Shown in pieces: positions 24,975 to 33,917 of a DNA stretch of 34,220 bases. This stretch comes from Hydrogenophaga sp. (GTDB lineage Bacteria; Pseudomonadota; Gammaproteobacteria; Burkholderiales; Burkholderiaceae_C). Both the position numbers and the translations under genes were made by a program. The stretch covers positions 1 to 34,220 of the forward strand of contig NZ_JAUSOO010000071.1 of assembly GCF_030656115.1 (NCBI RefSeq), written 5' to 3'. Under the pieces are notes generated by a model. The model saw only the letters and a list, made by a program, of their open reading frames with translations, did no database searches and was not told where the DNA came from. Positions within the stretch are counted from its first letter, which is position 1. The number at the start of each line of letters is the position of its first letter.

Positions 24975-26108
24975 TCAGCGCCGGAACCGGCCCGAGGCGT
25001 CCACGATGGACAGGTCGACAAACTCCAGACCGGTGTGATCGGTGGGGCTGTAGCTCAGTTCCAGCCCGCCGAGGTCCAGCTTCTTCAGCCCTTCCAGCGC
25101 CTCGCGCAGCTTGGCGCGCGTCGGGTTGTCTCCCGCGCGCTGCAGCCCGGCCACCAGCACCTTGGCGGCGGCAAAGCCTTCCAGCATGGCGGGGCTCAGG
25201 CCTTCCAGTCCCTTGGCTTTGGCCAGGTCGTCCGCTTCTTTCACGATGGGCGCTGCGAGCGAGCGCTCGTTGGGGAACACCTGGGTGACGATGGTGCCGG
25301 GCGCGTTGGCGCCCAACGACTTGATGAAGCCGCCCGAGGCGTTGTTGGAGTTGGTGATGATTTGCGCCCGCGAGCCTGCCTTGCGGATTTCTGCGATGCC
25401 GTCCGTCACGGCGACGCCCGAGCCGATGAACAGCACCGCCTGTGCGCCTGAGCTCGCCGCAATCGGTGCGATGCGGCTGAAATCGGGTTTGGCCCGGTCG
25501 AACTTTTCGATGAACAGCGGTTGCTTGCTGACGCTCGAAAAACCCTTTTGGGCGCCTTCGAGCAGGTCGGCGCCAAAGCTGTCGTCCACATGCACCACGC
25601 CAATGCGGTCGATGCCGATCAGGCTCAGGTGCTGCACCGCACGCTCCGCTTCGCGCTGGTAGGTCGCACGCACGTTGAACAGCCAGGGGTGCACCGGTTT
25701 GTGCAGCGCCATGGCGCCGGTGGACGGCCCTACCAGCGGCACCTTGAATTCATCGAGCAGGGGCATGATGGCCTGCGTGTGCGGCGTGCCTCGGGTGAGG
25801 AAGAGGCTGAGCACCTGCCGGTTGGTGATCAGCGTGCGGGCGTTTTCGGCGGCCAGTTTCGGATCGAATTTGTCGTCCAGCGATTCAAGTTCGATCTTCT
25901 GCCCGTTGATGCCGCCTTTGGCGTTGATCGCATCGAAATACAGCTTCGCTCCCTCGGTGGTCTCTTTGACCCCCGCTGCCACCGGACCGCTGAACCCGGC
26001 GGTCTGGCCGATGCGCAACTGGGCCCAGGTGGGTGCGGCCAGCGCCGCGAATACGGCCGCCGCCGCGAAGGTCAGGCACAGGCGGCCTGGGCGATGGGTG
26101 TTTTTCAT
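24975..26108 (-). CDS. Branched-chain-amino-acid-type ABC solute-binding protein, orphan
   Basis: This periplasmic binding protein is of the LivJ/type-1 (Peripla_BP_6) class. It is 377 residues from ATG 26108, which has a GGAGA ribosome binding site; an earlier in-frame codon lacks this. It has a clear Sec signal peptide (KNTHRPGR, hydrophobic AAAAVFAALAAP, cleavage after TWAQ), then LRIGQTAGFSGPVAAGVKETTEGAKLYFD, the family opening, and GINGQKIELESLDDKFDP. No permease or ATPase genes of a Liv transporter are adjacent, so it either serves a remote transporter or acts as a sensor partner. The ligand is not readable. Confidence 0.9.
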   Translation of the reverse strand: MKNTHRPGRLCLTFAAAAVFAALAAPTWAQLRIGQTAGFSGPVAAGVKETTEGAKLYFDAINAKGGINGQKIELESLDDKFDPKLAAENARTLITNRQVLSLFLTRGTPHTQAIMPLLDEFKVPLVGPSTGAMALHKPVHPWLFNVRATYQREAERAVQHLSLIGIDRIGVVHVDDSFGADLLEGAQKGFSSVSKQPLFIEKFDRAKPDFSRIAPIAASSGAQAVLFIGSGVAVTDGIAEIRKAGSRAQIITNSNNASGGFIKSLGANAPGTIVTQVFPNERSLAAPIVKEADDLAKAKGLEGLSPAMLEGFAAAKVLVAGLQRAGDNPTRAKLREALEGLKKLDLGGLELSYSPTDHTGLEFVDLSIVDASGRFRR

Positions 26109-26137
26109 GTCGTTGTCTCCAGCAATGCACACAGTCC

Positions 26138-26154
26138 ACACAGTCTATCTGTGT
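26138..26154. promoter_or_regulatory. Inverted repeat upstream of the solute-binding protein gene
   Basis: ACACAG-TCTAT-CTGTGT is a perfect 6-bp inverted repeat with a 5-base spacer, 29 bases upstream of the binding-protein start in the divergent gap with uvrA. It could be a repressor site. It is not a LexA box: the half-sites are in the opposite order to CTGT-N8-ACAG. Confidence 0.35.
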
Positions 26155-26317
26155 CCGTACGGGTTGAGGTTGTGGATGTGCGTGTCTTCTGGACCCCCAG
26201 CGGAGCTGTGAACCGGAGAAACCGGCAAAAGCAGGGCTTGCTGGGGCCAATTTTTCCGGTCAGCGCCCCAAGCCCGTCGGGCTCCTAGAATGTTTGCCTC
26301 CCCACCGGAAGACCCCC

Positions 26318-29300
26318 ATGTCTGATGCGCACCCGCTCCTGAACCCCTCTTCACCGCCCGAGCCTACCGACACTGGACCGGACCCCGCAGCCCCCGGGCT
26401 GATCCGCATTCGCGGTGCGCGCCAGCACAACCTGAAAAATATCGACCTGGACATTCGCACCGGCGAGCTGACGGTGGTCACCGGCCCCAGCGGTTCGGGC
26501 AAGTCCAGCCTGGTGTTTGATACGCTGTTTGCCGAGGGCCAGCGCCGCTACGTGGAAACCTTCAGCGCCTATGCGCGCCAGTTCCTCGACCGCATGGACA
26601 AACCGGCGGTGGACCGGGTGGACGGCGTGCCGCCCGCGATCGCCATCGACCAGACCAACCCGGTGCGCAGCTCGCGCTCCACCGTGGGCACGATGACCGA
26701 GCTGAACGACCACCTGAAGCTGCTGTTTGCGCGCGGCGCCGAGCTGTTCGACCGCGACACGGCGCGGGCGGTGCGCCACGACTCGCCGGAATCGATTTGC
26801 GCCGAGTTGCAGCAGCGTTGTGGTGGGTTGAACGATCCTCGGCTGGTGGTGACCTTTCCGGTTGAGCTGCCCGCGAGCACCACGCCGGAAGAGATTGAGC
26901 AATGGCTCTCGGCCAGCGGCTACACCCGGGTGCAGGCCGAGCGGGTGGTGCAACGCGCCGCGCCTGTGCCCGATGCCAAGGCTGCAAAACCCACCAAATC
27001 CAAAACCACCAAGGGTGTTGCCGCCAGCGAATCGGTGAAGGTGCTCGACGTGGTGGCCGACCGCTTTCGCATCGGCACCGCCGAGCCCGCGCGGGTGATG
27101 GAGGCCATCGAAGCCGGCCTCAAGCGCGGCAGCGGCAAGCTGATGGTGTATGTGTTGGGCGAAGAAGGAGCAGAACCGGTCATCTGGCGGTTCTCCACCG
27201 GGCTGCACTGCCCCGAAAGCGACATCCGCTACACCGATCCGTCGCCGTCCATGTTTTCGTTCAACTCCGCCGTGGGCGCCTGCGAGGCCTGCCGGGGCTT
27301 TGGGCGGGTGATTGGGGTGGACTACGGGCTGGTGATTCCGAACGACAAACTCACGCTGCGCGGAGGCGCCATCAAGGTGTTTCAGACCCCCGCCTGGAAA
27401 GAGGCGCAAGACGACCTGATGCGCCACGCCGAGGCCGCCGGCATTCCCCGCGACACGCCCTGGAACAAGCTCACGCCCGAGCAGCAGCACTGGGTGAAGG
27501 CCGGTTCGCCGAACTGGAACGGCAAGTGGAGCGAGCACTGGTTTGGCGTGGCACGGTTCTTTGAATACCTGGAGAGCAAGGCCTACAAGATGCACATCCG
27601 GGTGCTCTTGTCCAAATACCGCAGCTACACCGAATGCCCGAGCTGCGGGGGGGCGCGGTTGAAGACGGACAGTTTGTTGTGGCGCATCGGCACGAAGCCG
27701 CAGGCCGACGCGGTGTTACCGCCTGCCAAGCGCTATGTGCCGAAGGGTGTTGCCTGGAGCCGCGCGCAGCTGGAGGCTTTGCCTGGACTGTGTCTGCACG
27801 ATGTGATGTTGTTGCCGCTTGAGCAACTTCGGACGTTTTTTGCCTCTCTCGCGCCCGCCCTCACAAGGCAGGACATATCGCCCATTCTTGGCGGGGAAGG
27901 TCTTACCCCCTCCCCCTCTGGGGGAGGGCTGGGGTGGGGGCAGGGCGTGCAGAAACTTCCAACAGATGAACTGCATCTGCTCGCGCAGAGCCCCCATCCC
28001 AACCTTCCCCCAGAGGGGGAAGGAGCAAAAATCGCCGGTGCTTTAATTTCTTCCTCTGCTGGCAAACCAAGCATCCCCCAGGTGGGAAAGGAGCAGAACG
28101 CTGGCCAGGCCCAAGCCGTCAAACTGCTGCTGGACGAAATCAACACCCGTATCCGCTACCTCTGCGAGGTCGGCATTGGCTACCTCACGCTGGACCGCCA
28201 GAGCCGCACCCTCAGCGGCGGTGAGGTGCAGCGCATCAACCTCACCACGGCGCTGGGCACCTCGCTGGTGAACACGCTGTTTGTGCTGGACGAGCCCAGC
28301 ATTGGCTTGCACCCGCGCGACATGGCACGCATCAACGACGCCATGCTGCGCCTGCGCGACGCGGGCAACACGCTGGTGGTGGTGGAGCACGACCCGGCGG
28401 TGATGTTGGCTGCCGACCGGCTGATCGACATGGGCCCTGGCCCCGGTGAGCGCGGTGGGCAGATCGTGTTTGACGGCACGCCCGAAGCCATTCGCAGCGC
28501 CGACACGCTGACCGGCGCCTACCTGGGCGCGCGCAAAACCGTGGGCATGGGCTTCAAGCGCATGGTGACCGACAACACGCCGCGCCTGATTCTGGAAGGC
28601 GCGCGCGAGCACAACCTGCAAAACGTGTCGGTGGAATTCCCGCTGCAGCGGTTGGTGGTGGTCACCGGGGTGTCGGGTTCGGGCAAGTCCAGCCTCATTC
28701 AGGACGTGCTGGCGCCCGCGCTGCTGCGCCACTTTGGCAAGTCCACCGACTCGCCCGGCGCACACGACCGCCTGCTCGGTGCCGACTTACTGAGCGAGGT
28801 GGTGTTTGTCGATCAGTCGCCCATCGGCAAAACCGCACGCTCCAACCCGGTGAGCTACGTGGGCGCCTGGGACGCCGTGCGCGCGCTGTTTGCCGACGCG
28901 CCGCTGTCGCGCCAGCGCAGTTACACCGCGAGCAAATTCAGCTTCAACAGCGGCGACGGGCGTTGCCCGACCTGCGGCGGTTCGGGCTTTGAGCATGTGG
29001 AAATGCAGTTTCTGAGCGACGTCTATTTGCGCTGCCCCGACTGCGATGGCAAACGCTACCGGCCCGAGGTGCTGGAGGTGAAGATCGAGCGCGGCACGCG
29101 CCACCTCAATGTGGCCGACGTGTTGGACCTGACGGTGAGCGAAGCCGCCGCCTTGTTTGCCAGCGACCGCGAAGTCATCCGAGCCTTGCAGCCCATCGTG
29201 GACGTGGGGCTTGAATACGTGAAGCTGGGCCAGCCGGTTCCCACGTTGTCGGGCGGCGAAGCGCAGCGCCTGAAGCTGGCAGGCTTCCTGGCCGAAGCTG

Positions 29301-32300
29301 CCAAAACCGCCAGCGCCAGCCGCCAGCCGCTCTCACGCAAGGGCACGCTGTTTCTGTTCGACGAGCCCACCACGGGCCTGCATTTCGACGACATCGCCAA
29401 GCTCATGCGCAGCCTGCGCAAGCTGCTCGAAGCCGGGCATTCGCTGATCGTCATCGAGCACAACCTGGACGTGATCCGCGCCGCCGACTGGCTGATCGAC
29501 CTGGGCCCCGAGGGCGGCGTGGCCGGTGGCCTGATCGTGACCGAAGGCACGCCGGAAGAGGTGCGGCTGCACCCCAGCAGCCACACCGCCAAGGCGCTGC
29601 GCGATTACGCGGCGTCCATGGGCGAGGTGCACGCGGTGTCTGACGCCCACCCCCGCTGGGGGAGGGCGGGGGTGGGGGCACTCCCGCGAGGTCTGGTCGG
29701 CGCGCGCCCCCACCCCAACCCTCCCCCAGCGGGGCAGGGAGCCAACTGCATCCGCATCGTCAACGCCAAAGAACACAACCTGAAAAACCTGAGCGTGGAC
29801 ATTCCGCGCGGTCAGTTCAACGTGATCTCCGGCGTGAGCGGTTCGGGCAAGTCCACGCTGGCCTTCGACATCCTGTTCAACGAAGGCCAACGGCGTTACC
29901 TTGAATCGCTCAACGCGTATGCGCGCAGCATCGTGCAACCAGCCGGTCGGCCTGAGGTGGACGCGGTCTACGGCATCCCGCCCACGGTGGCCATTGAGCA
30001 GCGCCTGAGCCGGGGTGGCCGCAAAAGCACGGTGGGCACCACCACCGAAGTCTGGCACTTTCTGCGCCTGCTCTACGTGAAGTTGGGCACGCAGCACTGC
30101 GTACACGACGGCGCCGCGGTGATGCCGCAAAGCCCCGACAGCATCGCCGCCGCCATCTTGCAGCGCTACAAGGGCCAACACATTGGCCTGCTGGCGCCGC
30201 TGGTGATCAACCGCAAGGGCGTCTACACCGAACTGGCCGACTGGGCGCGCCCGCGCGGCCACACGCACCTGCGCGTGGACGGCGAGTTTTTGCCCACCAC
30301 CGGTTTTCCGCGCATCGACCGCTTCAAGGAACACACCATCGAACTGCCGGTGGCCGACGGCGTGGTGAACCCCGCCGATGAGGCCTGGCTGCGCACCCAG
30401 CTGACCCGAGCGCTGGAGCTGGGCAAAGGGCAGGTGCATGTGCTGCACCCGCTGGACGGTCTGGCGCAGGCCATGGCCGACGGCACCAGCACCACAGGCA
30501 TTGGCCAACTGGAGGTGTTTTCCACCACACGCGCCTGCCCGGTCTGCGCCACCAGCTACCCGGAACTGGACCCGCGCCTGTTCTCGTACAACAGCAAACA
30601 CGGCTGGTGCCCCGACTGCGTGGGCACGGGCCTGGCGCTCTCGCGCGAACAGCGCCGGGCGCTGGACGATTCGGTGCGCGACGACGACCAAAAAGGCCGC
30701 GAACAAAGCTTTGCCGAACCCGAGGTGGACGACCTGGCCGACCAGCCCTGCCCCAGCTGCCAAGGCACGCGCCTGAACGCGCAAGCCAGGGCGGTGAAGT
30801 TTTCCGGCGTCGGCATCACCGACGTGGCCCGCCTCTCGGTGACCGAGGTGCGTGCGTGGGTGCAGGGACTGATGGGCGACGGTGGGACGGGCGACGATCC
30901 GGCGCCGGGCCGCCCCAAGCCGGATCAGCCCCCTCGGGGGGCAGCGACCCGCGCCAGCGGTGGAGCCCCGGCTTCACCTTGCAAAGGGGACGCCGCTTGG
31001 GGGCCCTTGTCCCAGCGCGAGGCCGACATTGCCCGCGACCTGTTGCCCGAAATCGAAAACCGACTGGCTTTTCTGGAAGAAGTGGGCCTGAACTACCTCA
31101 CGCTGGACCGGGGTGCGCCCACGCTCAGCGGCGGCGAGTCGCAGCGCATCCGCCTGGCCGCGCAACTGGGCAGCAACCTGCAAGGCGTGTGCTACGTGCT
31201 CGACGAGCCCACCATTGGCCTGCACGCGCGCGACAACGCCATCTTGTTGAACGCGCTGCACAAGCTTGGTGACATGGGCAACACCCTGGTGGTGGTGGAG
31301 CACGACGAAGACACCATCCGCCGCGCCGACCACATCATCGACATCGGCCCCAGCGCCGGCAAACGCGGCGGGCGCGTGGTGGCGCAGGGCTCGGTGGCCG
31401 ACCTGTCGGCCAACCCCGATTCCGTCACCGGGCGCTATTTGCTGCACGCGATGAAGCACCCGCTGCAGCCACGGCGCGCAGTGCGGTCCCCGAATGGCTC
31501 CTTCCCCCCCTGGGGGAAGGTTGGGATGGGGGCCAGCGCACCAGACACCCCTGCAAACGCCAGCCCCCACCCCAACCCTCCCCCAGCGGGGGAGGGAGCG
31601 ATACCCTGGCTCGAAATACGCGGCGCCCGCCTGCACAACCTGCAAAACCTCACCGTCGCCGTGCCCCTGCAGCGCCTGGTGGTGATCACCGGCGTCAGCG
31701 GTTCCGGCAAATCCACCTTCGCCCGCGACGTGCTGCTCACCAACGCGGCCGCCGCCGTGTCGCAGCGCAGCACCTTCGCCGGACGCCAGCAATGGGACGC
31801 GGGCGAGCGCCCCCACTGGAGCGGCTGCGACAAACTCATTGGCGCCGAAGTGGTGGACCGCGTGCTCGAAGTGGACCAAACCCCCATCGGCAAAACCCCG
31901 CGCAGCTGCCCCGCCACCTACATCGGTTTTTGGGACACGGTGCGCAAGCTGTTTGCCGACACGCTGGAAGCCAAAGCCCGCGGCTACGGCCCGGGCCGCT
32001 TCAGCTTCAACACCGGCGAAGGCCGCTGCCCAGGCTGCGAAGGCCAAGGCATGCGCACCATCGAAATGAGCTTCTTGCCCGACGTGAAAGTGCCTTGCGA
32101 GGTGTGCCACGGCGCCCGCTTCAACCCCGAAACCCTGGCTGTGACCTGGAAGGGCAAGAGCATTGGCGACGTGCTGCAGATGGAGGTGGACGAGGCGGTC
32201 GGCTTCTTCGCCGCCATGCCCGCCATCAGCCACCCGCTGCAACTGCTGAAAGACGTGGGCCTGGGTTATCTCACGCTTGGCCAGCCTTCGCCCACCCTCA

Positions 32301-32665
32301 GCGGCGGCGAAGCGCAGCGCATCAAACTTGTCACCGAACTGTCCAAAGTCCGGGACGAAGTCGGAAGGCGTGGCCAAAAAGCCCCACACACCCTCTACGT
32401 GCTGGACGAACCCACCGTGGGTCTGCACATGGCCGACGTGGAAAAACTCATCCGCGTGCTGCACCGCCTGGTGGACGGCGGACACAGCGTGGTGGTGATC
32501 GAGCACGACCTGGACGTGATGGCCGAAGCCGACTGGATCATCGACCTGGGGCCCGAAGGCGGCGGCGGCGGAGGCCGCGTGGTGGCGGAGGCACCGCCCG
32601 AAGAGGTGGTGCGGCTGGACACGCACACCGGTCGCGTGCTGGGGCCGGTGTTGGCGCGGGGGTGA
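26318..32665 (+). CDS. uvrA: Tandemly fused double UvrA (four ABC ATPase modules), 2115 residues
   Basis: This is a UvrA-family damage-recognition ATPase in which a whole UvrA-like unit appears twice. Four Walker A motifs occur: GPSGSGKSS (56-64), GVSGSGKSS (784-792), GVSGSGKST (1172-1180) and GVSGSGKST (1792-1800). Each half has two LSGGE signatures and two Walker B/D-loop segments ([48 protein letters not shown]). Zinc-finger-like CxxC pairs occur in each half (CPTCGG/CPDCDG, CPGCEG/CEVCHG and others). Normal UvrA is about 940 residues; fused forms near 1,900 are known in betaproteobacteria. This one is longer because GC-rich palindromic elements are translated at about residues 512-595, 1110-1142, 1530-1563 and 1727-1761, all in linkers. 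Whether it replaces or supplements an ordinary UvrA is unknown. Confidence 0.93.
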   Translation: MSDAHPLLNPSSPPEPTDTGPDPAAPGLIRIRGARQHNLKNIDLDIRTGELTVVTGPSGSGKSSLVFDTLFAEGQRRYVETFSAYARQFLDRMDKPAVDRVDGVPPAIAIDQTNPVRSSRSTVGTMTELNDHLKLLFARGAELFDRDTARAVRHDSPESICAELQQRCGGLNDPRLVVTFPVELPASTTPEEIEQWLSASGYTRVQAERVVQRAAPVPDAKAAKPTKSKTTKGVAASESVKVLDVVADRFRIGTAEPARVMEAIEAGLKRGSGKLMVYVLGEEGAEPVIWRFSTGLHCPESDIRYTDPSPSMFSFNSAVGACEACRGFGRVIGVDYGLVIPNDKLTLRGGAIKVFQTPAWKEAQDDLMRHAEAAGIPRDTPWNKLTPEQQHWVKAGSPNWNGKWSEHWFGVARFFEYLESKAYKMHIRVLLSKYRSYTECPSCGGARLKTDSLLWRIGTKPQADAVLPPAKRYVPKGVAWSRAQLEALPGLCLHDVMLLPLEQLRTFFASLAPALTRQDISPILGGEGLTPSPSGGGLGWGQGVQKLPTDELHLLAQSPHPNLPPEGEGAKIAGALISSSAGKPSIPQVGKEQNAGQAQAVKLLLDEINTRIRYLCEVGIGYLTLDRQSRTLSGGEVQRINLTTALGTSLVNTLFVLDEPSIGLHPRDMARINDAMLRLRDAGNTLVVVEHDPAVMLAADRLIDMGPGPGERGGQIVFDGTPEAIRSADTLTGAYLGARKTVGMGFKRMVTDNTPRLILEGAREHNLQNVSVEFPLQRLVVVTGVSGSGKSSLIQDVLAPALLRHFGKSTDSPGAHDRLLGADLLSEVVFVDQSPIGKTARSNPVSYVGAWDAVRALFADAPLSRQRSYTASKFSFNSGDGRCPTCGGSGFEHVEMQFLSDVYLRCPDCDGKRYRPEVLEVKIERGTRHLNVADVLDLTVSEAAALFASDREVIRALQPIVDVGLEYVKLGQPVPTLSGGEAQRLKLAGFLAEAAKTASASRQPLSRKGTLFLFDEPTTGLHFDDIAKLMRSLRKLLEAGHSLIVIEHNLDVIRAADWLIDLGPEGGVAGGLIVTEGTPEEVRLHPSSHTAKALRDYAASMGEVHAVSDAHPRWGRAGVGALPRGLVGARPHPNPPPAGQGANCIRIVNAKEHNLKNLSVDIPRGQFNVISGVSGSGKSTLAFDILFNEGQRRYLESLNAYARSIVQPAGRPEVDAVYGIPPTVAIEQRLSRGGRKSTVGTTTEVWHFLRLLYVKLGTQHCVHDGAAVMPQSPDSIAAAILQRYKGQHIGLLAPLVINRKGVYTELADWARPRGHTHLRVDGEFLPTTGFPRIDRFKEHTIELPVADGVVNPADEAWLRTQLTRALELGKGQVHVLHPLDGLAQAMADGTSTTGIGQLEVFSTTRACPVCATSYPELDPRLFSYNSKHGWCPDCVGTGLALSREQRRALDDSVRDDDQKGREQSFAEPEVDDLADQPCPSCQGTRLNAQARAVKFSGVGITDVARLSVTEVRAWVQGLMGDGGTGDDPAPGRPKPDQPPRGAATRASGGAPASPCKGDAAWGPLSQREADIARDLLPEIENRLAFLEEVGLNYLTLDRGAPTLSGGESQRIRLAAQLGSNLQGVCYVLDEPTIGLHARDNAILLNALHKLGDMGNTLVVVEHDEDTIRRADHIIDIGPSAGKRGGRVVAQGSVADLSANPDSVTGRYLLHAMKHPLQPRRAVRSPNGSFPPWGKVGMGASAPDTPANASPHPNPPPAGEGAIPWLEIRGARLHNLQNLTVAVPLQRLVVITGVSGSGKSTFARDVLLTNAAAAVSQRSTFAGRQQWDAGERPHWSGCDKLIGAEVVDRVLEVDQTPIGKTPRSCPATYIGFWDTVRKLFADTLEAKARGYGPGRFSFNTGEGRCPGCEGQGMRTIEMSFLPDVKVPCEVCHGARFNPETLAVTWKGKSIGDVLQMEVDEAVGFFAAMPAISHPLQLLKDVGLGYLTLGQPSPTLSGGEAQRIKLVTELSKVRDEVGRRGQKAPHTLYVLDEPTVGLHMADVEKLIRVLHRLVDGGHSVVVIEHDLDVMAEADWIIDLGPEGGGGGGRVVAEAPPEEVVRLDTHTGRVLGPVLARG
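27906..28026. repeat. Paired inverted palindromic element 1 inside uvrA
   Basis: Two units in inverted orientation lie here: left 27906-27940 (CCCCCTCTGGGGGAGGG, then TGGGGTGGGGG) and right 27990-28026 (GCCCCCATCCCAACC, then CCCCCAGAGGGGGAAGGAGC). Each unit is itself hairpin-forming. The translated product ([10 protein letters not shown] and [12 protein letters not shown]) has no counterpart in UvrA. It lies between LRTFFASL and AVKLLLDEI, which are close together in homologues as I know them. Flanking bases about 27850-27905 and 28027-28110 also look non-family. Confidence 0.85.
29648..29742. repeat. Paired inverted palindromic element 2 inside uvrA
   Basis: Left unit 29648-29679 (CACCCCCGCTGGGGGAGGG and GGGGGTGGGGG) and right unit 29706-29742 (CCCCCACCCCAACCC then CTCCCCCAGCGGGG) belong to the same family as element 1 but with the CAGCGGGG variant turn. 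It lies exactly in the linker joining the two UvrA-like halves, translated as [12 protein letters not shown]. Confidence 0.85.
30920..31010. repeat. Second-type GC-rich palindromic insert inside uvrA
   Basis: A GCCCCCTCGGGGGGC hairpin (30928-30942) followed by GCAGCGACCCGCG and a right end near CGCTTGGGGGCCC (30993-31005) differs in sequence from the paired elements. It is translated as about 34 Gly/Ala/Pro-rich residues between QGLMGD and [16 protein letters not shown], a normal continuous region of UvrA. It is probably a separate repeat family. Confidence 0.6.
31497..31599. repeat. Paired inverted palindromic element 4 inside uvrA
   Basis: Left unit 31497-31533 (GCTCCTTCCCC, CCCTGGGGGAAGG, TTGGGATGGGGGC) is nearly the reverse complement of the right unit of element 1. 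Right unit 31563-31599 (GCCCCCACCCCAACCC, then TCCCCCAGCGGGGGAGGGAGC, read as two joined motifs) matches element 2. It lies between the third and fourth ATPase modules and is translated as [12 protein letters not shown]. Confidence 0.87.
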
Positions 32666-32718
32666 GTTTTCACCCTGGCCGATACGCTGGGTAAAGAACA
32701 CGTATCTTTTTAACCAGC

Positions 32719-32763
32719 GATTCTGGTAAAGGTGGTAAGTCGTGCTTACCACTTTCCAGAATC
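32719..32763. terminator. Hairpin A downstream of uvrA
   Basis: Outer arms GATTCTGG (32719-32726) / CCAGAATC (32756-32763) and inner arms GTGGTAAG (32732-32739) / CTTACCAC (32745-32752), with an AAA/TTT pairing between them, form a long stem with two single-base bulges and loop TCGTG. No T-run follows on either strand, so on its own it is not a classical terminator. It shares base 32763 and the GTGGTAAG core with hairpin B. Confidence 0.55.
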
Positions 32764-32807
32764 TGCTTACCACCTTGACCCAAGGTGGTAAGCAGCAAGA
32801 GTTTTTT
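32763..32807 (+). terminator. Hairpin B with T-run, probable uvrA terminator
   Basis: A perfect 14-bp stem, CTGCTTACCACCTT (32763-32776) and AAGGTGGTAAGCAG (32782-32795), has a 5-base loop; six bases later comes T6 (32802-32807). It lies between convergent uvrA and the Bro-N gene, as expected for intrinsic termination of uvrA. The six-base gap before the T-run is longer than usual. Confidence 0.6.
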
Positions 32808-32833
32808 GTAAATGCGCTTCCCAGCTGCAAGTC

Positions 32834-33736
32834 TCATGTCGCATCGCCCTTGGGCGCCTTTGCCTTCACCCGAGTTTTGGGCTTGCTCGGCGTTGCCATT
32901 TCGGCAGCATCCAGCAATCCCGGCGAAGGTGCTGCGGCCAGGTAGTTGCTTGGGCTCACCACCTTCTTGCCCGTTTTGGCTTCCAGCGCTTGGCGGGCGT
33001 TGCCGGCAATGGTGCCGCCTTCCTGGACCGACGTGCGGTTTTCTTCAAAGCCCAGGGCGTCGCTGCTGCGGGCAATCTCGGTGGTGCTCGCTTCGCCCAG
33101 CATGGTGAAGATCAACTCCAGGTCGGTCATGTGGTCGCGCAGGTTGTTGCCTGTTTTGACCTGATCCAGTTGCTTGAGCTTGCTGTGTTCGCTGGGCGCG
33201 ATGCCAAAGGTGGCGCGGGCAATCTCGGCGGTCAGTATCGAATACTCCTTGCCTTCGGCCACGCCGCGCGCTGCGATGGAGCGCAATCGCTTTTCAATCC
33301 ACGCCTGTGGGTAGCCCTTGGCTTGGTACAGATCGCGGGCGCGGGCGCTGGCCAGCTCGGGGTTTTCAATCTCCTTCACCCGCTCGTAACCCACCTGCGC
33401 CAGCCAGCGCTTGAACGGCTCGGCCTTGGGGGATGGGATGGACTGGATGATGCGGAACAGGCCCTCAGTGTTGGCGCAATCGGTCTCGCGCTGCTTGCCG
33501 TCAGGGGCCATTAACTTCAACCCGTGACAAAACGTCACGGGTTGGCCACCCTCGGCATTGAGCCGCTGTTTGAGCTTGCGCCAGTAGGCGCTGGCATCCG
33601 GGCTCGCGGTCAGGATGGCACACACGTCCACCACGGAAAACCACCATTCCTCGTTGTGCCAGACACGGCGGATAGCGGTTTCCTGAAAAACGGCGATGTG
33701 GTTTTCTGGCTCAGCTGTCTTGGTACTTTTGACCAT
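32834..33736 (-). CDS. Bro-N / phage antirepressor-like protein with DinD-like C-terminal region
   Basis: In this 300-residue protein the N-terminal about 110 residues match the Bro-N DNA-binding domain of phage and baculovirus antirepressors (ETAIRRVWHNEEWWFSVVDVCAIL, YWRKLKQRL, ETDCANTEGLFRIIQSIPS). The centre (LAQVGYERVKEIENPEL, YQAKGYPQAWIEKRLRSI) and the segment LRDHMTDLELIFTMLGEAST followed by EARTGK-like QALEAKTGKKVVSPSNYL resemble the C-terminal region shared with DNA-damage-inducible DinD-like proteins. The lysine-rich tail (KPKTRVKAKAPKGDAT) may aid DNA binding. ATG 33736 has a GGGAGA ribosome binding site. Its role is unknown; it is phage-derived in type but sits alone. It converges with uvrA. 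Confidence 0.82.
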   Translation of the reverse strand: MVKSTKTAEPENHIAVFQETAIRRVWHNEEWWFSVVDVCAILTASPDASAYWRKLKQRLNAEGGQPVTFCHGLKLMAPDGKQRETDCANTEGLFRIIQSIPSPKAEPFKRWLAQVGYERVKEIENPELASARARDLYQAKGYPQAWIEKRLRSIAARGVAEGKEYSILTAEIARATFGIAPSEHSKLKQLDQVKTGNNLRDHMTDLELIFTMLGEASTTEIARSSDALGFEENRTSVQEGGTIAGNARQALEAKTGKKVVSPSNYLAAAPSPGLLDAAEMATPSKPKTRVKAKAPKGDAT

Positions 33737-33917
33737 TGTGTTTCTCCCTGAATTGCGTCGCAGAAGTTCTTCAACGTCAAGCTGGGCGTTGCGCGCTGTG
33801 CGGACAGTCGGCCTTGCGCTAAAGAGCGTTTAGCAGCAGTGATTGACCCGATGTGAGGCAAATTATGCGTGGCACCGCCCCGGTCAGCGCTTGGCCTGGC
33901 TGGGTTTTCTGCCGTCG

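Noticed and set aside
26138..26154. LexA/SOS box upstream of uvrA
   Set aside because: The half-sites read ACAG...CTGT with a 5-base spacer, the reverse of the LexA pattern, and no CTG-N10-CAG box was seen near 26109-26317.
27900..31610. Repeats in uvrA considered as a CRISPR array
   Set aside because: Copies are about 1.7-1.9 kb apart, occur as inverted pairs inside a coding frame, and have no regular spacers or cas genes.
30974..32830. 618-codon open frame antisense to the 3' half of uvrA
   Set aside because: It is a GC-rich antisense shadow: His/Val/Gly-rich with no recognisable domain, and it runs opposite a clearly functional ATPase gene.
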